A DNA stretch of 17,807 nt from UBA7396 sp034676185. GTDB lineage: Bacteria; Patescibacteriota; Gracilibacteria; BD1-5; UBA6164. Both the position numbers and the translations under genes were made by a program. The stretch spans positions 1 through 17,807 of the forward strand of contig JAUCCN010000020.1 of NCBI GenBank assembly GCA_034676185.1. The letters run 5' to 3'. Below the pieces are notes generated by a model. That model made no database searches and had not been told where the DNA came from. It was given only the letters and a program-made list of their open reading frames with translations. Positions within the stretch are counted from its first letter, which is position 1. Every line of letters starts with the position of its first letter. Below, piece after piece: positions 1-8,302 of this stretch.

Positions 1-1
1 T

Positions 2-103
2 CTTTTATCAAAAAAACTTTGAATTCCTCCATTACATTTAGATGCTATTTTATGGTGAAATAAAGAATTATTATTTCTTCCATATATTATTGATGAAACA
101 TAG
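2..103 (+). CDS. Possible 3' end of an unidentified gene entering from the left edge
   Basis: With UGA as Gly, an open plus-strand frame of 33 codons runs in from the window edge and ends at TAG (101-103). It contains the stretch KKLGIPPLHLDAILW. That stretch loosely resembles a segment near the N-terminus of P-loop kinase-like proteins, but here it lies only about 18 residues from the C-terminus, so I make no functional claim. Two glycines in it are UGA-encoded. The frame would overlap the 3' end of the convergent esterase gene by 17 bases. Other short open frames cross the same 100 bases, one plus-strand frame ending at 61-63 and one minus-strand frame, so the reading is uncertain. Confidence 0.25.
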
Positions 104-1904
104 ATTGAATTGAACTTTCTGGAATACTCAATGCATCATGATCATTAAAACTTGTATTCAAAATAACAGAATAATTATTATCTTTCATAAAATTATAAAA
201 AGGTACTCCATGATTTCCATAATTTACTACTCCATCATTGCTTGCATGGAATAAATAATATTTGATATTTTTATTATCCTTATTTATAAAATATATGGGA
301 CTATTTTCTAAAACTCTTTGATTAAAAAGTGCCGTTCCTTTTTGAGCTCCTAAAAAGTATTCAATTCTTGGATTTAAATTTCCAGCAGTAGTTTGAGAAA
401 AATCTTTTGATAAATCAGTCGGAGCAGCGACAGAAGCAACTTGACGAAGATAAGTTTGTCCATTTCACCATTGACATTGAGTATCATTATAATTTGATTG
501 ATTCAGTGCATATTGTAAAGCTAGGTGTCCTCATGCTGACCATCAGATAAGATTTATATTATTCACATCAAAATTATACGTATCTTTATGATATGAAATC
601 CATTTGAGAGCACAATCAATTTCTTTATACACTTCTGTATGACTCGCTACTGAACTATTTGCTAAAGTATAACTCATTGGTACATAGGCAACTCCATTTT
701 TAACAAAATTTCATCAAAAATTTACTATAGTTGTATCTGTATCTCATTTATCTCCAGCTGTCCATCATCAACCATGTATCATAAGATAGACTGGTATTTT
801 TTTTGATGCTCATACATTTGTCGGAAGAAATACATCAAGTTTTTTTGTTCATTTATAAATCACATTTGCTGTTTTTATATATTCTGGTCTTTTTTGATTT
901 AATATGGTAAATTGAAATTTAGCTTCTTTTCCTGTATCTAAATCTTTATGATATCAAATAAAAGTTCATGCTCTTCAAAGTATCAAATTATCATGTTTCC
1001 AACCATCTCCTGCATAATACCGCGGATTTGGAAGTGGAATCCAATTTGATGAAATATTACAACTGGTTGAAGAAACTCACACTATTTCTAAACATCAAAT
1101 TACATTTTTTCATAAAGGTTTACTATATAAATCTATTTTTTCATCTATATAATAAGAATCTTTTATTTCTCCTGTAATCACACTTTTATGCTCAAAAACA
1201 ACTGGTTGAGTGGCTCATCCTGAACTAGAAGAACTACTTGAATTTCAACCACTACTTGATGATGAAGATGATGAAGTGGAAGCACCTCAAGAACTTGATG
1301 AAGATGAGCTACTATTTTGTGAATCATCCCCCAATCAACAAGTTCATAATAAATCGCAAAAAAAATCATCAATATCTTCTCCGGAAATGAGCTCATCTTG
1401 AATTTCATCTACTCTTTTATTTAAATATACAAGCATTTGTAAAATCATCGTATTTGATTTATATTTACTTGATAAAGTTTGAAGTTGTGTTTTTATTTGT
1501 AATAGTATTGTTTTATATTTTATATCATTATTTAGTTCTTTTCTCATTGCTATAAGTTTTGTTAAAAATGCATCCAATTTTTCTTGATATGGTACATTCA
1601 TAGCTATTGTTTGAGAAGAGGTTCAAGATAGATTTACAATACAATGAGAGGAAAAAGAACAAATAAAATAATTATATAAAGTGCCATTTAAAAAACATTC
1701 ACTTCTCTTATAATTATTATATTCTTGGTTATATTTATTTTTCAGTGTGCTGCATTCAGAAAGGGAAGTATATCAATCAGATAAAATATTTCCAGCTTTT
1801 GTTTGTATATCTAATTCTATTTGTGAAATTTGGTCAGATGCATACAAAGAAAAAGGAAATAAAAGGCAAAATATCAATAAAGATACCAGTTTATTTTTTT
1901 TCAT
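87..1904 (-). CDS. Secreted alpha/beta-hydrolase (esterase/lipase-like) with poly-Ser linker
   Basis: This encodes 605 aa and ends in TAA. Residues 1-20 form a Sec signal peptide (MKKNKL, hydrophobic core, then LYA-SD). Residues 21-190 are a mostly helical domain of unknown function containing several Cys. Residues 194-230 are a poly-Ser/Gly linker. The C-terminal ~240 residues are an alpha/beta-hydrolase of the carboxylesterase (BD-FAE/Abhydrolase_3) type. Its oxyanion-hole motif HGGGW is at 377-381 and its nucleophile motif GWSAG is centred on Ser456. Asp557 and His589 (NDHDAL) are the likely remaining triad members. Two consecutive UGA codons encode glycines of HGGGW and two more flank the nucleophile, so the enzyme exists only under the UGA=Gly code. 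It should act outside the membrane on ester substrates that cannot be named. A consensus promoter lies about 80 bases upstream. The start was chosen because the signal peptide begins there. No Shine-Dalgarno is visible. Confidence 0.9.
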
Positions 1905-1990
1905 AATGTTTCATTTAAATATTAAAATAAAGCAATCAATTTAATTTTTGTAAATCCATAAATATGAAAGATAAAAATATAAGTAAAAAA

Positions 1991-2019
1991 ATTATAGTAC
2001 AATATTTGAATTCTGTCAA
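1991..2019 (-). promoter_or_regulatory. Consensus promoter of the esterase gene
   Basis: On the minus strand, TTGACA (2014-2019) and TATAAT (1991-1996) are separated by exactly 17 bases, which is a perfect sigma-70-type match. Transcription would start near 1984 and leave an ~80-base leader before the esterase ATG at 1904. That leader holds one 14-codon ORF (1915-1959) of doubtful meaning. The promoter is back to back with the frr promoter. Confidence 0.85.
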
Positions 2020-2025
2020 AAAATA

Positions 2026-2052
2026 TTGAAATTCATAAAAAAATACTATAAT
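2026..2052 (+). promoter_or_regulatory. Promoter of frr
   Basis: TTGAAA (2026-2031) and TATAAT (2047-2052) are 15 bases apart, so the -10 is perfect and the spacer short. The predicted start near 2059 leaves about 26 bases before the frr ATG. The -35 elements of this and the divergent esterase promoter are only 6 bases apart, so polymerase binding at the two may compete. Confidence 0.65.
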
Positions 2053-2084
2053 AGCATTAATAAATATTTATTAACTAATAAAAT

Positions 2085-2630
2085 ATGTTAGAAAAAGCAA
2101 AAAATTGAATTGAAAAAGCCCTCCATCACTTAGAAGTAGAATTCTCAAAATTACAAGCTGGGAGAGCAAATCCTGCTATGATTGAAGATATTAGAATAGA
2201 AAGTTACGGAAGTCTTTCTCCTATTAAAAATGTAGCATCTATTAGTGTTCTTGATTCACAAACACTTTCTATATCACCTTGGGATAAAAGCCAAATTCAC
2301 TCTATTGCAAAAGCAATTACTGATGCTTGAATTGGATTAAACCCTCAAACTATGGCTGATAGTGTAATGATAAAAGTTCCTCAAGTAACTGAAGAAAGAA
2401 GAAAAGATCTTTGTAAAATAGCAAAAAAATTCTCTGAAGATGCAAAAGTATCAATAAGAAATTCAAGACAAGAAAGCCTTAAAGACATAAAAACAGCGAA
2501 AGATTCTAAAGAAATCACAGAAGATGATGTAAAAGATTATGAAACCCAACTTCAAAAATTAGTTGATGATGCAAATAAAAAAACAGACGATATTCTCAAG
2601 AAAAAAGAAGAAGATATTATGAAAGTATAG
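2085..2630 (+). CDS. frr: Ribosome recycling factor
   Basis: This encodes 181 aa, close to the usual ~185 of the family, and ends in TAG. RRF works with EF-G after termination to split the ribosome from mRNA and tRNA in the cytoplasm. Conserved family segments are visible: the AGRANPAMIEDI region, the SPWDKSQI region, and the ITDAGIGLNPQ region followed by VPQVTEERRKDL. UGA encodes Gly at residue 8 and inside TDAGIGLNP, where RRF proteins carry Gly; this is one of the cleanest proofs of the code. The C-terminal helical arm (KITEDDVKDY-like) is intact. The start is the first ATG in frame and matches the RRF N-terminus. No Shine-Dalgarno lies upstream. A hairpin overlaps the stop codon, so frr is probably its own transcript, with some readthrough into the EAL gene. 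Confidence 0.97.
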
Positions 2631-2648
2631 TTTTAAAAAACTATACTT
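2623..2648 (+). terminator. Hairpin terminator overlapping the frr stop
   Basis: AAGTATAGTTTT (2623-2634) and AAAACTATACTT (2637-2648) form a perfect 12-bp stem with a 2-base spacer. The frr stop codon lies in the left arm. The downstream T tract is weak (aattatttt), so termination may be partial. The same ACTATACTT core recurs in the hairpin before apbE. Confidence 0.6.
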
Positions 2649-2690
2649 AATTATTTTCCAGTATTTTAATACATATTTCTTGAAAAAAAC

Positions 2691-5663
2691 ATGAATCAAG
2701 CAACAAACCAGGCCTCTAATCTTACTTTCGGCTCATCCTCTTGGGAACATCCAGATCATACACCTACTTCATCACAAGTTTCAAATATTTTACAATTAGA
2801 TTTTGATACTCAAATAAATATAATCAAAAAAAAGTTTTTTTCTTGAAGTGATAACTTACATGAATATAAAACATATTTTCAAGATCCAAATATTATTTCA
2901 CAGCTGAATGATTATATTTTTTCTCATCTTGGACAAATTGCTGAAAATAGTTCATTAGATTCTTATAATGAAATTTATTTTTTTCTCTATTTAAACTCTC
3001 TTCATTTTTGAGAAGATCTTTTTAATAGTGGAGATATTTATAATCAAAATAATTTTATTTGAATTTTTGATAAATATCTTGAAAGAATTACTTCTTTTCA
3101 AGATTTAAATACTCAGGAAGCATATTATGAAATTGAGTCTTTTGCTCGTTTATGCGGGATTTTAAATATTATTTGTTTATTAAATCAAAATAATAATTTG
3201 AAAAGAGAATTTATTTTTTCTCTTACTCGTTTTGTGGAAGAAAAAATAAAAATAGTATTAATTCATTTACAATCAAAAAATTATACTAATGAAAAAATTA
3301 AAAATTCGCTGGAATATATTTTATGATTATTTGCTTTAAACTTTTCTTATATCACATATATAAATTTCAAAAATCAAGAAAATTTAGACACATTTCTCAA
3401 AAAACATAAAGAGATGCTAACAGCAACTATTGCTTGATATAAAGAATGTCAAACATCTAAATTTTGAAATGATGAAAAGAATAGAAAACCTGTTATTCAA
3501 AGAGCATTTATTGTAAATATTACTTATATAATATCTTTGATTCTATTAAAATTGAATTGAAAAATTGATGAAAATACATATTTTTCACATCCTGACTTTG
3601 TAGAAATTAAAAATATCTTTCAAGAGCAAATATCTCATTTTTATAAAAATAAATCTTTTCAATACCAAAATATCGAAGAAATTAAAAATATATGTAATTT
3701 TATTTTTATTACCAATTATAAGAATCATCATACAAGTGGTGGATTTAGAAACCTGAAACCACTTCAATGACTTTCCGATATTTTAGGTCATTTTGCTCAT
3801 TATCAATTTACAACTGAAGCAGATAATGTGGATAATTTAGAGATTATTCATCATCTATTACTTTTTAATGAAAATCTAGAAGCAGAGACTATATTTCGTC
3901 TTCTTAATATACTTTGTAAACAAACTATCAGCTCATCTAATATTAATTTTGAAATTATTCATTTAAAAATCCTAAATATTGCTTTAAGTAGATTAGCAGT
4001 ATTAAGATTAGAAAAATTAAAGCCTTATTTAAAAAAACTTTTAGAATATATTGATACAAATAAAGCCTCTTCACATCTTTTATACAGCTATTCTTTAATG
4101 TATTTTTCAATAGGATATTGTTATTCTTTCTTTGATGATGAGGAAAGTCAAAATCAAGCATTTGAAAATTATGCAAAATTTAGCCAAATTAATTATGATG
4201 ATTTTGATTTTCAAAGATATGGAATTGATATTTCTAGATTTTATTTCAATATTGGAAAATATAAAGAATGAAGACTTGATATCCCAAAAAATAGAGATGT
4301 AATACCAGATCAAAAAGAGGAACAAAAAATTATATGATGGTGAGAGCTCTTTTTAAGTGAGTTTTCTAAAACATATATAAATAATACTATAAAATGACTT
4401 TTAAGTGAATTTGATACTTTTTTACTCGTACATAAAGATGAAATTCTCAATTTAACAGAATTAAGTGAAGAAGTAGCAAAAATTTTATGAAGTATTTTTT
4501 ACTGAGTGAGTGAAATTAAAGTAATCAATCTTCATGATTCAGATCAAACAGATAATATTCCAAGACATATTAAATATAAAGATTTTTCTGTTATTAATGG
4601 ATACATAGTGAGAATGATCTATCCTATTACTTTCGCTTCTGATTTTGATTATTTATATCATAGTATTACTCAATTTGAGCATCACAATGAAAAAGTAAAT
4701 TTTCCTACTCAATGAGTTATAGGAAAATTATTTGAAAAACTCAGACTTTTTTTAAAAACTTTTAATGAAAAACATGAACTTGATTTACTACTTGCACAAG
4801 ATTTTGAAAAAGCATTAACTCAAAATGGGATAGAGATATCTTTTCAATGAATATATGATAAAACTCAAAGAGCTTCAAAATTTGAAATATTTTCTAGATT
4901 TAAAACTCCTAAAAAAATACTCGGAAAACAATATAATATTAGAGATTATCTAGATGCTATTGATAGATTAGAAAGACATGATCTTTCAAGAGAAATTATT
5001 CAAAAACAATGTCTCGTAGCACAAAATATGATACATGAGTTTCCTCATCTTTCTTTTTCCATCAATATGGAATATAGTAATATTATTGATGATAATCTCA
5101 TAAAATATTTAGTCCATCTTGAAAAATCATGATTTCCAACTGATCAGATAACTCTTGAGCTTATTGAATGAAAATGGCATAATTATGAAAATGTTATATA
5201 TAATTTAAAAATATTAAAAGCTCACGGATTTACAATAGCAATAGATGATTTTTGAACTGGAGAATCAAGTATTAATAGACTTTTATGGTTACTCGATGAA
5301 TGACTCGTTCATTATGTAAAGATAGATGGTGATATTGTAAAAAGATTAAAATCAGAAATAAAACCATGTAAAAACTGGACTGAAAGATTTAGAATCAGAA
5401 TAGCAGAACTTATTCTTGGAGAACAATATCATGATAAAAAATCTGTAATGGATAAATCTGCTCTTGTATGAAAATCAACTATCAAAATGATTATTGAAAT
5501 TTGTGAAATTTATGGAATATGAGTAATTGCAGAATATATAGAAACAGAAGAACTCTTTAAAGAATTAAAAAAATTCTGAGTAGAATGGTTTCAGTGATAT
5601 CATTTATCTAAACCAATCTCAGAAGAAGAATTTAGAAATAGTATCAAAAATTGATGAAAATAA
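2691..5663 (+). CDS. EAL-domain protein, predicted c-di-GMP phosphodiesterase with a long helical N-terminus
   Basis: This encodes 990 aa and ends in TAA. The C-terminal ~270 residues are an EAL domain, the family that hydrolyses cyclic di-GMP to pGpG. The catalytic and metal-binding set looks complete: Glu732 in FEIFSR (the EAL position), Asn792, Glu823 and Glu826 in ELIEG, Asp852-Asp853 in DDFGTG, Lys877 in KIDGD, Glu948 in AEYIE and Gln968 in QGYH. The distance from Lys877 to Glu948 is about 35 residues longer than usual, suggesting an insertion. Residues 1-700 match no family I recognise; they are Asn/Ile/Lys-rich, largely helical and solenoid- or TPR-like around 370-530. No transmembrane segment or GGDEF domain is seen, so it is probably cytosolic. 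The start is the first ATG after the frr hairpin. The last codons are UGA UGA AAA UAA, so failure to read UGA there would cost only three residues. Confidence 0.92.
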
Positions 5664-5680
5664 TATTTTTTTATTTTCTC

Positions 5681-5709
5681 TTGACTTTAATTATAAAATA
5701 TGTTGTAAT
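5681..5709 (+). promoter_or_regulatory. Promoter of a short transcription unit between the EAL gene and miaB
   Basis: TTGACT (5681-5686) and TGTAAT (5704-5709) have a 17-base spacer. It begins 18 bases after the EAL stop codon. The predicted start near 5716 is followed about 100 bases later by a strong terminator, with no ordinary gene between. Confidence 0.6.
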
Positions 5710-5733
5710 ATATCTACATTATTTTATAACTAT

Positions 5734-5757
5734 ATGCATATGGCAGGAGGATACTAA
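5734..5757 (+). CDS. Tiny ORF MHMAGGY inside the short transcription unit
   Basis: ATG at 5734 (or 5740) opens a 7- or 5-codon frame, MHMAGGY or MAGGY, ending in TAA. The second ATG sits about 24 bases past the predicted transcription start, matching the leader length of real genes here. There is no homology argument and the ORF is short enough to be chance. It is listed because it is the only ORF in a unit with its own promoter and terminator. Confidence 0.2.
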   Translation: MHMAGGY

Positions 5758-5786
5758 AAAAAATTAAAAAAATAAAACTATTTTTT

Positions 5787-5825
5787 ATAACCAAGCAAAA
5801 AAGTTTGCTTGGTTATTTTTTTTTT
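5787..5825 (+). terminator. Strong intrinsic terminator before miaB
   Basis: ATAACCAAGCAAA (5787-5799) pairs perfectly with TTTGCTTGGTTAT (5804-5816), a 13-bp stem with a 4-base loop, followed by ten T. It ends the short unit and any readthrough from the EAL gene. Confidence 0.9.
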
Positions 5826-5832
5826 ATATAAT
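5805..5832 (+). promoter_or_regulatory. miaB promoter nested in the upstream terminator
   Basis: TTGCTT (5805-5810) lies in the 3' arm of the terminator hairpin, the T tract forms most of the 16-base spacer, and TATAAT (5827-5832) follows directly. The predicted start near 5839 leaves about 25 bases before the miaB ATG. Confidence 0.6.
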
Positions 5833-5863
5833 CAAGTTCAGTTTTAAAAAATAATAAAAAAAA

Positions 5864-7324
5864 ATGAAGACCTATTATATAAAAACCTTTGGTTGTGAAA
5901 TGAATAAAGCGGATAGTGAAAAGATAAATATGATCTTATTACAATCAGGATTTAGAAAAACTACTGACTATAAAAATACAGACTTAGTCATACTCAATAC
6001 TTGTAGTGTAAGAAAAAAATGAGAAGATAGAGTATACAGTATGTTAAAAGAAATAAAACTCATAAATATACAAAACGAGAAAAAAATTATTGTCTGAATT
6101 ACTTGATGTATGGTCAGAAAAACAGGAATGAATAAAAAATACTTTACTTCTACTCATTCTCAAGAAAATGAAACTCAAATTGAAAGAGCTCCTGCTCGAG
6201 ATATAACCTATATAAAAGATAATTCAGGAATTTTTAATCATGATGATAAGCTCTTTCCAAAGTTAGAAAATCTAGATTTTACTCTCAGAATTGAAGAAAT
6301 AAAATATCTTAACTTTATACTCACTCATATATATGGAGAAAAAATATGAAATGATGATAAATTTGATGATTATCTCAAACAAGTACAACTCAGAGAAAAT
6401 AAATTTTCTGCATCAGTTATAGTCCAGACTGGATGTGATAATTTTTGTACATTTTGTATTGTTCCCTATACAAGAGGAAGAGAAATTTCAAGAGAACACA
6501 GTGAAATTATTGAAGAAATAAAAACTCTTACACTTTCAGGAACAAAAGAAATTTCCCTTGTATGACAAAATGTAAATAGCTATGGAAAACAAAAAAATCT
6601 CAAACTTTGGAATGACGAAAAATCAAAATGGAATGATTGATTTTGAATTTCTCCATTTAGAGCTTTATTAAATGATATCAATACCATTGAAGGAATTGAT
6701 AGAATTAGATTTACCTCATCAAATCCACATGATATGACACAAGATATACTTGATGCTCATTTTGAACTGGAAAAAACATGTAATTATCTCCATTTTGCCT
6801 TACAATCAGGGAATGATGAAATGCTAAAAAAAATGAATAGAAGACATACTTATGGTGATTTTAAAAAAATGGTGGAATATGTAAGAAAAAAAGATCCTCT
6901 TTTTTCTATTTCAACAGATATAATAGTATGATTTTCTGGAGAAACTGATGAAATGTTTCAAGACACTCTCAATGCAATAAAAGAACTAGAATTAGATTTT
7001 GTTTATATAGCAAGATATAGCGTGAGATTAGGAACTCTCGCATCAAAAATGTATCCAGATGATGTTCCGGACAGTATAAAAGCTCATAGATGGCATATAT
7101 TGAACAATGTACTTGAAGAAAATGTAGAAAAAAGAGCAAAAAAAATGTTTTGAAGAGAAGAAGCAATTTTAATTTCTGGAGAAAAAGATGATAATTTTTT
7201 TGGAAGAACCAGAAATTTTAAAGAAGTATTTTTTCAAAAAAAAGAAGGGCTTAATATTTGAGATATAGTAAAAGTAAGCATTACTGGAAGAGATGGTTGG
7301 GTACTCACTTGAGAAATAATTTAA
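5864..7324 (+). CDS. miaB: tRNA-2-methylthio-N6-isopentenyladenosine-37 synthase MiaB
   Basis: This encodes 486 aa and ends in TAA. MiaB is a radical-SAM enzyme with two Fe-S clusters that adds a methylthio group to i6A37 of tRNAs reading UNN codons. The N-terminal methylthiotransferase domain carries the three cluster ligands Cys11 (FGCEMN), Cys47 (NTCSVR) and Cys82 (TGCMVR). The radical-SAM cluster motif is Cys191, Cys195 and Cys198 (GCDNFCTFC), followed by IVPYTRGRE. The signature VGQNVNSYG identifies MiaB rather than RimO or MtaB. A TRAM-type RNA-binding domain closes the protein (about 420-486). The stretch between Cys82 and the radical-SAM domain is long and includes an insertion with no assigned role. 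Several motif glycines are UGA codons. The gene has its own promoter and ends at a palindromic terminator shared with efp. Confidence 0.95.
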
Positions 7325-7327
7325 AAT

Positions 7328-7361
7328 AAAAAAAAGAAATTCAATTGAATTTCTTTTTTTT
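7328..7361. terminator. Bidirectional terminator between miaB and efp
   Basis: A perfect palindrome, eight A then GAAATTCAATTGAATTTC then eight T, sits between the convergent miaB and efp genes. Either transcript gives a hairpin followed by a U run. The efp stop codon (7360-7362) starts inside it. Confidence 0.85.
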
Positions 7362-7923
7362 ATTTTGCTCTTTCTTGATATTCTCCACTTTCCGTATTTA
7401 CAATTACCTCATCTCCTTGATTAATAAATCCAGGAACTTTGATAGTTAATCCAGTATTGGTTACTGCATCTTTAGTAATTTTTCCATCAGCCGTATTTCA
7501 TTTTACTCCAGGTTCACATTCAACTATAGTAAGTTTTACATTTGTTGGTAAAACAAGACCTACAAATTTCCCTTCAAATTGTTGAATATCTACTGTATTT
7601 CCTTCAATTAAGAAAAATTTCATATCTCCAATAGTTTCTTCATCAAGTTCAATTTGCTCGTAAGTTTCTTGATTCATAAAAGCAAAAGTTCCTCCGGCTT
7701 CATATAAATATTCAAATCTAGCTCTTTCAAGAATTACATCATCTAGTTTATCTTCTCCACCAAAAGTTCTATCAGTCATAGAACCATTAAAAAGATTTTT
7801 CAATCTCATTTTAATAGTAGTAGCTCATCTCCCAGCTCTATGATATTCCCATTTTGAAACAAAAAATAATTCTGAATCAATTTTTAGTACTGTTCCTGGT
7901 TTTGAATCAAATGCTGTTTTCAT
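7360..7923 (-). CDS. efp: Elongation factor P with arginine at the loop-tip position
   Basis: This encodes 187 aa and ends in TAA, the normal EF-P length. EF-P enters the E-site region of ribosomes stalled on polyproline and promotes peptide bond formation. All three beta-barrel domains are present: KOW-like residues 1-65 (MKTAFDSKPGTVLKI), the middle domain (LYEAGGTFAFMNQETYEQIEL) and the C-terminal domain (PPGVKG-like EPGVKGNTADG, ending NTESGEYQERA). The loop-tip residue is Arg32 in HRAGRGA, not the lysine of EpmA-modified proteins. Pseudomonas-type EF-P rhamnosylated by EarP and Thermus-type EF-P both have Arg here; the GRG context is closer to Thermus. Neither EarP nor EpmA/B is in this window. 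The start matches the family N-terminus. The gene follows the bL33 gene and may be partly co-transcribed with it. Confidence 0.96.
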
Positions 7924-7952
7924 ATATATAATAGTTAATTTTTAAATCTAAA

Positions 7953-7974
7953 ACCGGTGCCTTTCGCCACCGGT
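7953..7974 (-). terminator. GC-rich hairpin between the bL33 gene and efp
   Basis: ACCGGTG (7953-7959) and CACCGGT (7968-7974) form a 7-bp GC-rich stem with an 8-base loop; on the minus strand TTTTAGATTT follows. The U tract is short, so it may attenuate rather than stop transcription from the bL33 gene into efp. Confidence 0.6.
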
Positions 7975-7983
7975 ATAAAAAGT

Positions 7984-8163
7984 TTATCCTTTTTTAATTT
8001 CTTTCATTTTTAATTTTTCGTGTTTTTTAGTAACTTTATTATATTTTCTTAAAGTTAATTTTTCTCCTGGTCCAAAATTTTTTTTGTTTATATTAGTAAC
8101 GTGTACTAAATTTCCAGTTTCTTCTGAATAAAACCCTACATAAGTTCTTTTCCCTTTTGCCAT
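7984..8163 (-). CDS. rpmG: Large-subunit ribosomal protein bL33
   Basis: This encodes 59 aa, ends in TAA and is Lys-rich. It begins MAKGKRTYVGF and ends NKVTKKHEKLKMKEIKKG, which fits the small 50S protein bL33 (KR..., TGN..., LRKYNKxxKKH, with basic ends). It has no Cys, so it is a zinc-free form lacking the CxxC pairs of C+ bL33. It contains no UGA codon. It is too short for strong motif evidence, but composition, length and its place beside efp support the call. The leader upstream (about 60 bases if the -10 at 8232-8237 is used) carries an unusual GGAGGG and a 3-codon ORF. Confidence 0.82.
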   Translation of the reverse strand: MAKGKRTYVGFYSEETGNLVHVTNINKKNFGPGEKLTLRKYNKVTKKHEKLKMKEIKKG

Positions 8164-8178
8164 ATAGTAATATTATAG

Positions 8179-8204
8179 TTATAAAATCATAAAGGAAACC
8201 CTCC
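8179..8204 (-). promoter_or_regulatory. Leader element: GGAGGG plus a 3-codon ORF upstream of the bL33 gene
   Basis: On the minus strand GGAGGG (8199-8204) is followed 8 bases later by ATG ATT TTA TAA (8179-8190). This is the only textbook Shine-Dalgarno/start spacing I see in the window, and it serves a Met-Ile-Leu-stop mini-ORF 15 bases before the bL33 start. It could be a translational control element or chance. Confidence 0.35.
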
Positions 8205-8231
8205 AAAGCAAGCTTCCAAAAATACCTGCTA

Positions 8232-8237
8232 ATTATA
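8232..8237 (-). promoter_or_regulatory. -10 element for the bL33 gene
   Basis: A perfect TATAAT occurs on the minus strand, with only a poor -35 (TTGTAT or TTTGTA, 15-16 bases upstream). The predicted start near 8225 gives a ~62-base leader. A second TATAAT (8171-8176) lies so close to the ATG that it would give a nearly leaderless mRNA. Confidence 0.5.
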
Positions 8238-8274
8238 TAGAAAACTTTTAAAATACAAATTTTTTTTTAATTTT

Positions 8275-8302
8275 TTGACTTTCATGCAAAAATCTATACA
8301 CT
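8275..8302 (+). promoter_or_regulatory. Possible promoter within the 5' end of the methyltransferase ORF
   Basis: TTGACT (8275-8280) and TACACT (8297-8302) are 16 bases apart. Since the longest methyltransferase ORF begins at 8284, inside this element, a real promoter here would favour the internal ATG at 8332, about 23 bases past the predicted start. Confidence 0.35.

Larger units (their letters stand above)
5716..5825 (+). ncRNA. Candidate ~110-nt small RNA or mini-mRNA of unknown family
   Basis: The ends are inferred from the promoter just upstream and from the intrinsic terminator at 5787-5825. I do not recognise an RNA family: it does not look like 6S RNA, 4.5S SRP RNA, tmRNA or a known riboswitch. 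The unit carries the sequence AGGAGG (5745-5750), the only exact AGGAGG I noticed in the window, which is not positioned to serve any start codon. The middle is A-rich and unstructured. Alternatively the whole stretch is just the 3' UTR of the EAL gene. Confidence 0.45.

Noticed and set aside
1201..1330. DNA tandem repeat or microsatellite
   Set aside because: The repeat is at protein level (Ser); the codons vary and no fixed DNA unit recurs.
1210..1401. Acidic plus-strand ORF (Glu/Asp/Leu-rich)
   Set aside because: It is the complement of the poly-Ser linker region of the esterase; its composition is an artefact of the TCA/TCT/AGT codons read backwards.
1915..1959. 14-codon leader ORF (MDLQKLNG...) before the esterase gene
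   Set aside because: It has no ribosome binding site, its composition matches the AT-rich background, and there is nothing to suggest attenuation.
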